DNA of 64,000 bases from the NCBI GenBank assembly GCA_032622095.1, contig CP136068.1, forward strand, positions 158,235,465 through 158,299,464, read 5' to 3'. Position 1 is the first letter of the stretch; the number at the start of each line of letters is the position of its first letter. This DNA is from Siphonodentalium dalli (Eukaryota; Mollusca; Scaphopoda; Gadilida; Siphonodentaliidae). The notes below the pieces were generated by a model. It ran no database searches, had not been told where the DNA came from, and worked only from the letters and a program-made list of their open reading frames with translations. The position numbers and the translations under genes were made by a program. Positions 44,701 to 55,720 of this stretch are shown here, piece by piece.

Positions 44701-46519
44701 TCATTTAACTATATCTATAATGGTTATAAGTACATTTAACTATATCTATAATGGTTATAAGTACATTTAACTATATCTATAATGGTTATAAGTCATTTAA
44801 CTATATCTATAATGGTTATAAGTCATTTAACTATATCTATAATGGTTATAAGTCATTTAACTATATCTATAATGGTTATAAGTACATTTAACTATATCTA
44901 TAATGGTTATAAGTCATTTAACTATATCTATAATGGTTATAAGTACATTTAACTATATCTATAATGGTTATAAGTACATTTAACTATATCTATAATGGTT
45001 ATAAGTACATTTAACTATATCTATAATGGTTATAAGTCATTTAACTATATCTATAATGGTTATAAGTACATTTAACTATATCTATAATGGTTATAAGTCA
45101 TTTAACTATATCTATAATGGTTATAAGTACATTTAACTATATCTATAATGGTTATAAGTCATTTAACTATATCTATAATGGTTATAAGTCATTTAACTAT
45201 ATCTATAATGGTTATAAGTCATTTAACTATATCTATAATGGTTATAAGTCATTTAACTATATCTATAATGGTTATAAGTCATTTAACTATATCTATAATG
45301 GTTATAAGTCATTTAACTATATCTATAATGGTTATAAGTCATTTAACTATATCTATAATGGTTATAAGTCATTTAACTATATCTATAATGGTTATAAGTA
45401 CATTTAACTATATCTATAATGGTTATAAGTCATTTAACTATATCTATAATGGTTATAAGTCATTTAACTATATCTATAATGGTTATAAGTACATTTAACT
45501 ATATCTATAATGGTTATAAGTCATTTAACTATATCTATAATGGTTATAAGTACATTTAACTATATCTATAATGGTTATAAGTACATTTAACTATATCTAT
45601 AATGGTTATAAGTACATTTAACTATATCTATAATGGTTATAAGTCATTTAACTATATCTATAATGGTTATAAGTCATTTAACTATATCTATAATGGTTAT
45701 AAGTACATTTAACTATATCTATAATGGTTATAAGTCATTTAACTATATCTATAATGGTTATAAGTCATTTAACTATATCTATAATGGTTATAAGTACATT
45801 TAACTATATCTATAATGGTTATAAGTACATTTAACTATATCTATAATGGTTATAAGTACATTTAACTATATCTATAATGGTTATAAGTACATTTAACTAT
45901 ATCTATAATGGTTATAAGTCATTTAACTATATCTATAATGGTTATAAGTACATTTAACTATATCTATAATGGTTATAAGTACATTTAACTATATCTATAA
46001 TGGTTATAAGTACATTTAACTATATCTATAATGGTTATAAGTACATTTAACTATATCTATAATGGTTATAAGTCATTTAACTATATCTATAATGGTTATA
46101 AGTACATTTAACTATATCTATAATGGTTATAAGTACATTTAACTATATCTATAATGGTTATAAGTACATTTAACTATATCTATAATGGTTATAAGTCATT
46201 TAACTATATCTATAATGGTTATAAGTCATTTAACTATATCTATAATGGTTATAAGTCATTTAACTATATCTATAATGGTTATAAGTACATTTAACTATAG
46301 CTATAATGGTTGTATGTACAGTTAACTGTAGCTATAATTGTTATCAGTACATTTAACTATAACTATAATGGTTGTAGGTACATTTAACTATAGCTATAAT
46401 GGTTATAGGTACATTTAAATATAGCTATACTGGTTATAAGTACATTTAACTATAGCTTTAATGGTTATAAGTACATTAAACTATAGCTATACTGGTTATA
46501 AGTATATTTAACTATTGCT
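38756..46519 (+). repeat. 7.76-kb AT-rich minisatellite of mixed 30- and 31-bp units
   Basis: About 250 units built on tataatggttataagt followed by either acatttaactatatc (31 bp) or catttaactatatc (30 bp). The core is extremely homogeneous. The two edges (38756-39000, 46300-46519) hold diverged units with tatagctataatgg and ggttatagg. A ttgttatcag variant is confined to about 40580-42060 apart from one diverged unit at the right edge. Runs of consecutive 30-bp units (for example 42770-43040 and 45150-45400) keep frame and give FNYIYNGYKS open frames of up to 116 codons; these are artefacts of the period. About one base in five is G or C. The true length may be under- or over-assembled. Confidence 0.98.
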
Positions 46520-46621
46520 AACGTGTGAATCTGGTTGAAGAGAGATGAATTCACGATTAATTCACGAAATACTAACTTTAAAAGTGTATTGACCTGGTTG
46601 ACAACTCTTATTAAAGTCATT

Positions 46622-46915
46622 TGAAACACTCCGGTAGGGTGATCCAATAGAAATGTAGATGAATTTTGTTCAAAGTAGGTATTTTTACAAATAGTATATC
46701 CAAATTAACAATAAGCACCGTCATTCTTATATATTAATTAAATGCAGTGACTCTCGATGGCGAAGTCATTTTCGTCAGTTTATCGCCGATTGATGCGTCT
46801 CGAATCGAGTAGTAAATATTTACAGTTGAGCATTGTTCAGACGATGTTTTCTATGGAGTGGTACGTTCGATTTGCCTCTGATTTATGCTGATGTTAGTAG
46901 AGTGCTAAATTACTA
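46622..46915 (+). repeat. Repeat R7, diverged copy
   Basis: gaaacactccggtagggtga, gtgactctcgatggcgaag, tctatggagtggtacg and gatgttagtagagtgcta correspond to 13540-13855. Confidence 0.75.
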
Positions 46916-46984
46916 CAGTTGCCATAGCTCCTGGATACTATCTTATCAGTTTCACGTAACTGAACAAGTACATAATATGTCTTT

Positions 46985-47465
46985 AAAGTGACGTGAAACA
47001 CTCCGGTAGGGTGATCAAATAGAAATTGAGAATAATCTTGCTCAAATTAGTTATTTTTTACGAATTATTATCATTATTATTTATTAATCCAAATTGAAAA
47101 TACACACCATCATTCTCGTATATTAATTAAATGACCTCGATTGCGAAATAATTTGTGTTATTTAATCGCCGATAGTTGCTTCCCGAATAATCAGGCGATG
47201 ATTTCTATGGAGTGGTATGGTCGATTTCTATGGAGTGGTATGGTCGATTTCTATGGAGTGGTATGGATGATTTCTATGGAGTGGTATGGTCAATTTCTAT
47301 GGAGTGGTATGGTCGATTTCTATGGAGTGGTATGATCGATTTCTTTGGAGTGGTATGGTCGATTTCTATGGAGTGGTATGGTCGATTTCTATGGAGTGGT
47401 ATGGTCGATTTCTTTGAAATTTTCGGCGATGTTAGTAGAATGCTATATTCCCAAGATTAGCATAG
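46985..47465 (+). repeat. Repeat R7, copy with internal 23-bp expansion
   Basis: Closest match to the copy at 13540-13900 (agttattttttacgaatta, attaatccaaattgaaaat, ttcggcgatgttagtagaat). The single tttctatggagtggtatgg of copy A is amplified here (47201-47418). Confidence 0.8.
47201..47418 (+). repeat. 23-bp minisatellite, about 9.5 units
   Basis: Unit atttctatggagtggtatgg plus tcg, with minor variants (gatgattt, tcaattt, atcgatttcttt). Encodes WYGRF/EWYGRFLW strings in two frames, which explains the open frames here. The equivalent site at 13793-13820 has one unit. Confidence 0.95.
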
Positions 47466-47654
47466 TGCTTGTGTACTAAACTATCAATTTCACACACCGA
47501 AAAAGCCCATAATATGTTTTTTAAGTGAGTATATTCTGCTATTTCGTGTAAAATTAACAAAATATTCTAAAGCTGTCACTGGTTTTACAATTATACCGGC
47601 ATATATGTAGAAGAGGCGATTACATAATTGGATGCATCGGAGTAGGGTGATAAA

Positions 47655-47968
47655 ATAGAAATTGAGTACCGATGCACTATGCTAACACGGGGGAATGTAG
47701 CATTCTACTAATTTCAAAGAAATCGACCATACCACTCCACAGCAAACACCGTCTGAACTGCGCTCAATTGTAAATATTTACATCTCGACTCGGGACGTAA
47801 CTATCCGGCGATTAAATAACACGAATGAATTCGCAATCGAGAGTCATTGCATTTAATTAATATACAAAATGTTGGATTAATATTCGTACAAAATAACTAC
47901 TTCGAGCAAGATTATTCTCCATTTCTATTTGTTCACCGTACCGGAGTGTTTCACATCACTTTAAGGTG
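47655..47968 (-). repeat. Repeat R7, inverted copy
   Basis: Read on the minus strand it starts gtgaaacactccggtacggt and runs to tagtagaatgctacattccc. With 46985-47465 it forms an inverted pair. Confidence 0.75.
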
Positions 47969-48009
47969 TATCAAGTTATCACAGCTCAGCTGTAGTTACA
48001 GCAGTGATG

Positions 48010-48115
48010 TTTTGTATGTAATGCAAATTGGTGAAATATTGTTTTAATATATCAATGTAGCTAAACTAGATATATCTATCTATTATAGCTATAACTGGCA
48101 TTTCCCAGACCTTGT
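48010..48115 (+). repeat. Fragment of the TIR element of 19022-19511
   Basis: gtaatgcaaattggtgaaat, tcaatgtagcta and gcatttcccagaccttg correspond to 19395-19506. No intact left end was found. Confidence 0.5.
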
Positions 48116-48122
48116 AAAATTA

Positions 48123-48332
48123 ATCAGTTATTAACAAGCTATATGATATGGGTCTGCATCAGTTATTAACAAGCTATATGATATGGGTCTGCATCAGTTA
48201 TTAACACGCTATATGATATGGGTCTGCATCAGTTATTAACAAGCTATATGATATGGGTCTGCATCAGTTATTAACAAGCTATATGATATGGGTCTGCATC
48301 AGTTATTAACAAGCTATATGATATGGGTCTGC
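48123..48332 (+). repeat. 35-bp minisatellite, six copies
   Basis: Unit atcagttattaacaagctat + atgatatgggtctgc; the copies are identical except aacacg for aacaag in copy 3. Very recent amplification. Confidence 0.95.
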
Positions 48333-49601
48333 TTGTTCAATCAAGACGAGGATTGGTCTCTAAATTGGTAAAATGTAAATATTGTTTATGTCACTTCTGT
48401 GCTAAAATTTTAAGCAGCTGAACTCGAACAGCCTTGATACAGTAAGCAATTCGGTGATCTTTATAAAACTCGGATTGACAAAAATCTTATAAAAAGGGTA
48501 AAATTATTGTCAATGCTGAATAAGATCTTTAATTAATGGAAATAATGTTTTTGTATTTATATTTGCAGCTTTAATTGTTTATGTTATATATGTTCCATGT
48601 GTTATTTAATGTTGTATATGTTCCATGTGTTATTTAATATTGTATGTTTGTTCAGATCAATGTGTCACACGAGCATGTGTGATTGTTGGTATGTTTTAGG
48701 GGGAGACGCACGTTTGGATAAATGCAGTCAAACAATGGCAAGAGATTTTCAACAAAGAATGTCTTTGGATCTACCTAGCAAAAAATGTTGAGTTTCTCAT
48801 ATCATTATCTTCATTCTATATATAATCTGAGCAATGATTGAGAAACAACAACAACAATGGACTTTTTACATTTGATAATAATATTATTTAATGTTGTGTC
48901 GTTTTCTGTACCAAGAACTCCTAGAATAATTAATAATTTCACACAAAACTCCAATCACCAAATATCTTTTTGTCTTGGCTGTATGCGAGCAGGCTTAATT
49001 TGTATTCATAATGTTGAGATAATTTTTTAATTGCGTAATATAGCAGCATACCCACATATATCACAATGAAGAACAAAGCAGCCACACATGCATATTCCAC
49101 CCAATGGACACAAATGTTGATATGCAGTGTGGTCCACTCAAGCAGGGGGGCAGCCAACTGAAATTGGGCCACGGTGTTAAGAGATATGGTGGTCAGCTTT
49201 AACTTGGTTATGAACCCATGACCCAGAATCATCTCAGGCTAATTTTTCATTGATCAACGGGCATGACATGGAAATTCTCAAGTATAGAAAATTATTTATA
49301 GGTAGTTGCCTTACTAAATGAACAGAATCATTAAATATCACGAATCAAGAATCATTAAGTCTCCTCTCGTGATCTTGAGATATGCTATCATGGATATATG
49401 AACTGCACTTTTGAAAACAATATTTTTACATAGCTTCTTGGTACCTGAAAACAGTGACATTTTAAATATTGTTCATTCCATAAAAGTAAAGTAAATGATA
49501 AGTTATAATTTCCATTGGGTCGATGTTTCTGAAATAATGTGTCACAATAATCGCTCGTACCAAATTTCACAAAGAAATTTCTGGCAGGTTTTGAGAAAAC
49601 G
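48333..49601. other. No gene seen
   Basis: A short direct duplication (atgttccatgtgttatttaa) at about 48588-48640 is the only structure noticed. Minus-strand frame 48939-49232 has hydrophobic stretches (CVAALFFIVIYVGMLLYYAI) that could form a membrane segment, but no splice or homology support was found. Confidence 0.45.
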
Positions 49602-50235
49602 GATGAACTCGGGATACCGAAACAGTTTGTGACGTCACCCCCTGATAATAAAGTCATTAATACGGACGAACTCGAGACACCGAACCAGTGTGTGACGTCA
49701 TCCCCTGATAATAAAGTCATTAATACGGATGGACTCGAGATACCGAAACAGTTTGTGACGTCACCCCCTGATAATAAAGTCATTAATACGGATGAACTTG
49801 AGATACCGAACCAATCTGTGACGTCACCCCCTGATAATAAAGTCATTAATACGGTTGGACTCGAGATACCGAAACAGTTTGTGACGTCACCCCTGATAAT
49901 AAAGTCATTAATACGGACGAACTCGAGATACCGAACCAATGTGTGACATCACCCCCTAATAATTAAGTCATTAATACGGATGAACTCGAGATACCGAACC
50001 AATATGTGACGTCACCCCTGATAATAAAATCATTAATTCGGATGAACTGAAGATACCAAAACAGTTTGTGACGCCACCCCCTAAAAATAAAGTCATTAAT
50101 ACGGATGAACTCGAGATACCGAACCAATGTGTGACGTCACCCCGTGATAATAAAGTAATTAATACGGATTATCTCGAGATACCGAACCAATCTGTGACGC
50201 CACCCCCTGGTAATAAAGTAATTAATACCGATGAA
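49602..50235 (+). repeat. 62-63-bp tandem array, about ten units, most with TGACGTCA
   Basis: Unit: ggatgaactcgagataccga, accaatgtgtgacgtcaccc, cctgataataaagtcattaa, tac. The palindrome TGACGTCA (full CRE consensus) is intact in seven units; others read tgacatca or tgacgcca. Because the usual period is 63, both strands stay open in places (49388-49939 minus, 49629-49946 plus) without being genes. The last unit joins the dispersed flank also seen at 1-300. Confidence 0.95.
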
Positions 50236-50390
50236 TTGTTTTATATAATTACCTCGTCGGTTTTTACCGATCAACCGATTTCCATATTATAGTTCTATAG
50301 GGAGTTTAATGTTCCACCAGCGTCAAACATCGCTCGTGTATAAGGCACAATCATTCACTTGTATCTTATTTCGCGCTCCGCGTGTATAAT
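50236..50390 (+). repeat. Flank shared with the start of the window
   Basis: taattacctcgtcggttttt, taccgatcaaccgatttcca and cagcgtcaaacatcgctc match 80-140 and 545-570. Confidence 0.7.
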
Positions 50391-50783
50391 GTTTCGCTGA
50401 TTCTTAGTATTTTATTTATAGAAATTGGAATTTTTGGGACGGATATTAAAGTCGAACTGCGACCCGGAGGCCGAGTCCGGTAAAAGGTGTAGTTGGGAAT
50501 GCTGGTGAGATGCATGAGAAACCTTCAGCGATAAGCCGTATATAGTTGTAATAATTTGAAGGATTAGTTATTTTAATGGAATTATAAGTTGGTCATTCGT
50601 GAAGCCAATATATTTTATATTCTATAATTACAATCATGGGTATATAATATATGATCTTGAGCGCGTTACAATTTTTGACATTGGTTTTCTTGTATTTATA
50701 ATGTCTATGTGTTCATGCAGTTCTTCGGTGCGTATATACATAGAGGTACCTAATTAGCTTCCAATCCGCACTCAATCCAGCTG

Positions 50784-50945
50784 TACCAATCATAATTATC
50801 GTGTAAATAGTATATTATTGTCAAGTTTGTACACTTTGTTATGTAAACACAAGCCAGGTTCTGTAACATTCTAGGCTTGTGTTTACATAACAAAGAGTAT
50901 GAACTTGACAATAACATACTATTTACGCGATATGTATGATTGGTA
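50784..50945. repeat. Fold-back hairpin with 72-bp arms
   Basis: Arms 50784-50855 and 50874-50945 pair (ttgttatgtaaacacaagcc with ggcttgtgtttacataacaa; taccaatcata with tatgattggta) with about six mismatches around an 18-base loop. MITE-like; no target duplication could be fixed. Confidence 0.9.
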
Positions 50946-51129
50946 TAAGAACAAGATCTGTCTATATTATAATGTATTCTGTTTATGGCGGTTTCAACGG
51001 AAGTGACTATTTTAAGAGCAATACCCACCGCGGAGGCCACCCGTGACTTTAAAATGGTATGAAATTTAATCATCCCATGATTTCATCATTAATTCAGTTT
51101 CAAATAGTAATGAAACGGCAAAAAATGTA

Positions 51130-51725
51130 ACTTTTTCCGATTTGTGTTTAAATCTCCCACTGAACAATTCGCAGTTCTCATGGTAAACCAACTTCATGTA
51201 AGAGATTACACGAAACCACGAACCACCCTCCATTCTCCATATGTGTTAGGGTTAGGGCTAGGGTTAGGGTTATGGTTAGAGTTAGCGTATTCTTTCATGA
51301 AGAACATACCCAAATTTTTCCGATTTGTGTTTAATTCTCCCTACCGAACAATTCGCAGTTATCATGGTAAACCAACAGAGACAAAGAGATGTATATCCTT
51401 CATGTAAGAATACACGAAACCACGCACCACCCTCCATTCTCCATTCTCCATATGTGTTATGGTTATGGCTAGGGATAGGGCTAGGGCTGGGGCTATGCTT
51501 ATGGCTATGATTAGGGCTAGGGTTAGGACTAGGGTTAGGGCTAGAGTTAGGGTTAGGATTAGGGTTCGGGATATGGCTAGGGTTAGGGTTCGGGATAGGG
51601 TTAGGGATAGGGTTAGGGCAAGGGTTGGGGTTAGGAATATGGTTAGAGTTAGTGATAGGGTTTGGGCTAGGGTGAGGGCTAGGGTTAGAGTTAGGGTTAG
51701 TCTATTCTTACATGAAGGACATACA
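51130..51725 (+). repeat. Two tandem blocks of interstitial telomere-like repeats
   Basis: Each block begins with a shared leader (tttttccgatttgtgtttaa, caattcgcagtt, tcatggtaaaccaac, ccaccctccattctcca, tatgtgtta). Telomere-like hexamers follow (ggttagggctagggttaggg): short in block 1 (51245-51290), about 260 bases in block 2 (51455-51710), with frequent GGTTAT, GGATAG, GGCTAG variants. Each block ends with a reverse complement of the leader's cttcatgtaaga (tcttacatgaagga). The R-V-R-A-rich open frame at 51459-51770 is a by-product. Confidence 0.85.
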
Positions 51726-51816
51726 CAAAGAGATTTCCGGGAAAAGTGTTCGTCGATACCAACGATGTGATAATAAGAATGACGATATATATATAATCTA
51801 GTATGAAATAATTTAA

Positions 51817-52853
51817 TCTATACTAATAAACATTTCTTTATTTATTGGTTTGTTTGTTTCTTTGTTTGACTGTCGGACGACCAAACGGATGGATCCTCGG
51901 AGCTGAAAATGTGTACACATGGGTAAATTGACCTGCGGCATGTCAATGGATAGGTGTCGTTGACATCAGATGTCTTAGAATGGTACAGATTATTAAATTA
52001 AATAAACAGTTAATTATATTTCAAATATTCGACCAAACGGCTGGACCAACAGGGCTGAAAATGTGTACACAGGAGTTAGTTGACCCGGGGAGTGTCGTGG
52101 GATAGGTGCCGTTCACACCAGTCGTCTTAATTAATTTAACATATACCCAAACCGGTTGGAATCTGGTTGTTGAAAATTGCTTCACATGGGTAAATTGACC
52201 CGACGTGAGTCATTCGGAAGGTGTCGTTGACATCACATCCATTAAGGGGGCACTATTAAACAATTTTAAGTAAATAATTAATCATATACCCGAAATGGTC
52301 GCTGAACAATTGGTATGTAAGTGTAAATTGACCAGGGGATTACAATTGGGTATGTGTCGTTGGCCCAAAAAGGGGAACTTAACATTATATTATCACATGT
52401 GAGCAATAAAGAGTGTTCCAGCTTAGACGATATGTATGGAAATTGGTACACAGGGGTCACACGACCAGAGGGATATCACGGGATAAGCGCCTTGGACCTC
52501 AATTGACTTAAAGGGGGACAAATAAATTATAATTACCTAGATGATCAATGAAGAGCGTTTATTAACTGCTCAGACGATATGCGGGGAAAATTGATTCTCG
52601 TGGGTAAATTTCCCCGAGGATTGTCATGGGATAGGTGCCGTTTACCTCAGATGACTTTTAAGATGTACTAATAAGAAACAATAAAGAGCGTCTCTTATCA
52701 ACTCTTAAAGATAAATGTAACTTTATCCGGAGAGTGTCATGCGATTAGGTGATGTTTACCTTGGGTGACTAATAATTAATTTAAATGGCTTAAAGGGGCA
52801 CTAATAAGTTTACCGATTTGTTTTACCCGAGCAACACCGGGTACCCCAGCTAG
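51817..52853 (+). mobile_element. Nonautonomous Helitron
   Basis: Begins TC (tctatactaataaacattt) after A and ends CTAG before T, with a hairpin (acccgagcaacaccgggt, 52825-52842) seven bases before CTAG. The interior is a series of degenerate modules each with ctgaaaatgtgtacaca, gggtaaattgacc, gtca..ggataggtg.cgtt and an aaaggggcact-like end. No Rep/helicase frame. The ends differ from the 31654-32376 element, so two Helitron families are present. Confidence 0.85.
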
Positions 52854-53036
52854 TATATACTATGAGCATTGTATTTGTATAGCTAGTACATGTATGATAT
52901 CACACGCATGCGGGCTATATTAGATAAGCATGATTGTTGAAACATCTTGAATTTGAATATCTGATGTTATTTGGTGTAATTGTGGTTTAGGAGATAGGAT
53001 TTGCGTTTCGTGAGTTAAGCTTTTCAGTAATTTCCA

Positions 53037-53120
53037 TATACAGACATTATCCAGTTATACAGACATTATCCAGTTATATATACAGACATTATCCATATAC
53101 AGACATTATCCAGTTATATA
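53037..53120 (+). repeat. Short tandem repeat (tacagacattatccagttata)
   Basis: About four irregular copies of acagacattatccagttat. Noncoding. Confidence 0.8.
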
Positions 53121-53372
53121 CTAAATACTCATTGATGAGTTGTTCCCTTGTTAAATGTTCAAATAATAAGTTCAACTAACGTTGTTGAACTTATCATGTG
53201 AACATTTCCCACCAATGAATATGAATTATTCTGCTCTTGTATCGTTTGTTTTACTGTCTGCCGTATGCTTTTATTTCACGAACACCCCTATAAATGAATA
53301 ATAAACATTCCAATGCATACTTTATAACTGAATGGGATAATCCATTTAGTATAGAACGGGTTAAACGATGGA

Positions 53373-53585
53373 ATGCTGCCTGTCAATCACATTCGTTGGG
53401 GGAGGGGCGATATAATGAGCCATGGATGCATATCAATCACATCCGTGGGTGGTGGAGGGGCGTCTAATGGGCCAGGGATGCATATCAATCACATTCGTGT
53501 GAGAAGGGGCGTCTAATGAGCCATGAATGCATATCAATCACATTCGTGTGTGTGTGTGGGGATAATGAGCCATGGATGCATATCA
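53373..53585 (+). repeat. Tandem repeat of about 55-62 bp, four units
   Basis: Each unit: tatcaatcacattcgtg, a variable G/T-rich stretch, aggggcgtctaatgagcca and tggatgca. The last unit has a gtgtgtgtgtgt expansion. Confidence 0.85.
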
Positions 53586-55491
53586 AGTAAAGTTGTTTTC
53601 TCTAATTAATATTGCTGACAATGCCTCCAAATAATATCCATGCGGGTGTTGAGTATACCTGTGTTTAGTGTACCCGCGGTTGATTATTTAAAGAACATCA
53701 AGATGGCGTCCAACTCGGCTGCCGTTTTTAGAATAGCCAACATGACTTCCAAAATGGCGAACGGCAGTGGACTAATTGTACTTGTATCTTCCAGATCAAC
53801 TATTGTTGTTTTATAGGGATAGAAACGTTCGTCTTACTTCTCCGTTATGTGTGTCAACACATCACCTGGATCACTTCAGAACAAAAATATGATATCCATT
53901 GGATCCCAAATCGTCTCGACCATTAAAACGTTGCCTATAAAAAGGCACTAAGGAATTTAACCAAAAAAATAAAGAGGAAGTGAACAGAATTGAGAGAACT
54001 AAGTTAGAGGAGGGTATTTCGTGTAGGAATTCAATCTTGAGAGCCTTTTTATATAAGATGGCTGCCAAAATGGCGGCAAATGCACATCAATTGTTGCCAG
54101 ATCGCCCTGCAATTGTTTACAGATCAAGGTTGATGACAAAAGTGGGCTCATCCATCCCGTGTATGTACTAGCATCGTGAGTGTAGTTTTGGCCTTAACAC
54201 TTAGATATAATGTCATGTTAACATCAAAATTGTCTTTCGACAGTCAGTATAAATTGTTTCTTGTTGTAAACGTAATAAATACCCGGTATATGTCTGCCTA
54301 TGTCACTCCGAACATAAACGGCATGGATACATTGTATAAGCAGTCAATGCCATTTCAAACTCCACTAATCACATACACCAACCTGTAATAGGAAACAGAC
54401 AGTAAGTCGTTAAATTCTATTATTTTTCCGATTTTGTTTTATTTCGTGTTTCTATGTGGTGGGTGTCGAATAATGGTCGGAAAAAACTGAGTGTGAATTT
54501 AGAGACGCGGAATAGCATCGCCTTGTGTATCTCATTCTGTTTAGCCATGATGTTCTCTGGAAAGCACCTTTATTATCAAATTAAATAAAATTTAGTGTCT
54601 TAAAAAATTCTTCCTACGGATTATGTTTTAGTTATTTCTCCATATATCCCAAAATTGGCAGACGACACGTTAACTAATCGAGGTGCCCAATGAGTTGACA
54701 TCACAATATTCACCATCTGGGAACCTAAATCTGAGTCTAGGTCTCCCATATGAGGCCTAAGCAGATTGAGGTCCTCACTGGTAGAGGGTTAATTTAGTTA
54801 TGCTAGCCCACTTTGCGGGGTGGCGTCACTAAATTCACTTTCTTGTGACCTCATTCTGCCAAATTTAATGTCCGGCAACATATTTTCATGCCTGCCCCTG
54901 TTCTAGAGTTTAAGTGCACAGTTTTGACAAGTGTGTGATATACCCATACACATCGCTTCGTCTATTCGTAACGTTACCAATGTCGTCACTATCGAACGTT
55001 TTCTCTTTATATTTGTGATTTATTTATCACAAACCGTTCAAATTATACAATATTATCACCATTGTTTCGAGGTTGACACGAGGAGTTGTCAACACGAGTA
55101 AGTCAATATTCACCAAGGCCATAGGCTATTTGATTGGACAAGAAGTTTTGACGTTGAACGTCGCTAGGAAAACCTAACTACTATATGTTATGTTAACCCA
55201 TGAAGAATTAGACATCACTCAGAATAGTTATTAATCTGATATTTTATAATGAGGTGAACTTTGTTATATATCTCGATAGATTAGGTTTTAACAAAGGAAT
55301 TGGGAAATAAACTTGTGATCATATAATAAATTCAATTCAGGTCCATAGATACTAATTCTAGTTACTCTACGAAACAGTGAATGACGGAAAATCTAACAGT
55401 GTTTCATGTAAATCTTGGCATTGTGTTATTGCCGAATAAGCCTGCAAATAGTGTCTGCTACCCCCCCCCCCCCCCCCCCCCTCTGTGAACC
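53586..55491. other. No gene seen
   Basis: Contains aagatggcg(t/g)c-type motifs (53699, 54056), short frames without domains, and a C21 run (55461-55481). On the minus strand an AATAAA lies at 55024-55019, about 640 bases beyond the zinc-finger stop codon, and could be its poly(A) signal, but this is weak. Confidence 0.4.
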
Positions 55492-55529
55492 TCATTCTGC
55501 AAATGACAGACATTGTTTGCAGGCTTGTT

Positions 55530-55720
55530 GCCGAACGCATATTACTTGGGGGATTGTTTTGACAAAAATCGTTCCCCGTTTGGGCGTTTGCTCGGAACGT
55601 ATATCACTTGGGGGATTGTTTTTTGCACACATCGTGTTCCGTTTCGACATTTTCTCGGAACGTATATCACTTGAGTGATTGTTTTGGCATACACCTTGTC
55701 CCATTTGGGCGACTGCGACC
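55530..55720 (-). repeat. 63-67-bp tandem repeat spanning the zinc-finger stop codon
   Basis: On the minus strand three units run through caaaacaatc(a/c)c(t/c)caagtga + tatacgttccgag and aa..cgaaacgg. The first supplies the last 12 or so codons and the TGA of the zinc-finger gene; the other two lie in its 3' UTR. One alternative frame is open through all three units (55704-55492). Confidence 0.8.

Noticed and set aside
38756-46519. CRISPR-like array
   Set aside because: No unique spacers between repeats and a eukaryotic context; it is a minisatellite.
49388-49946. 183-codon minus and 105-codon plus open frames
   Set aside because: Period of 63 bp in the CRE-containing array keeps both strands open; no protein features.
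51459-51770. Arg/Val-rich 103-codon frame
   Set aside because: Telomere-like hexamers read in frame.
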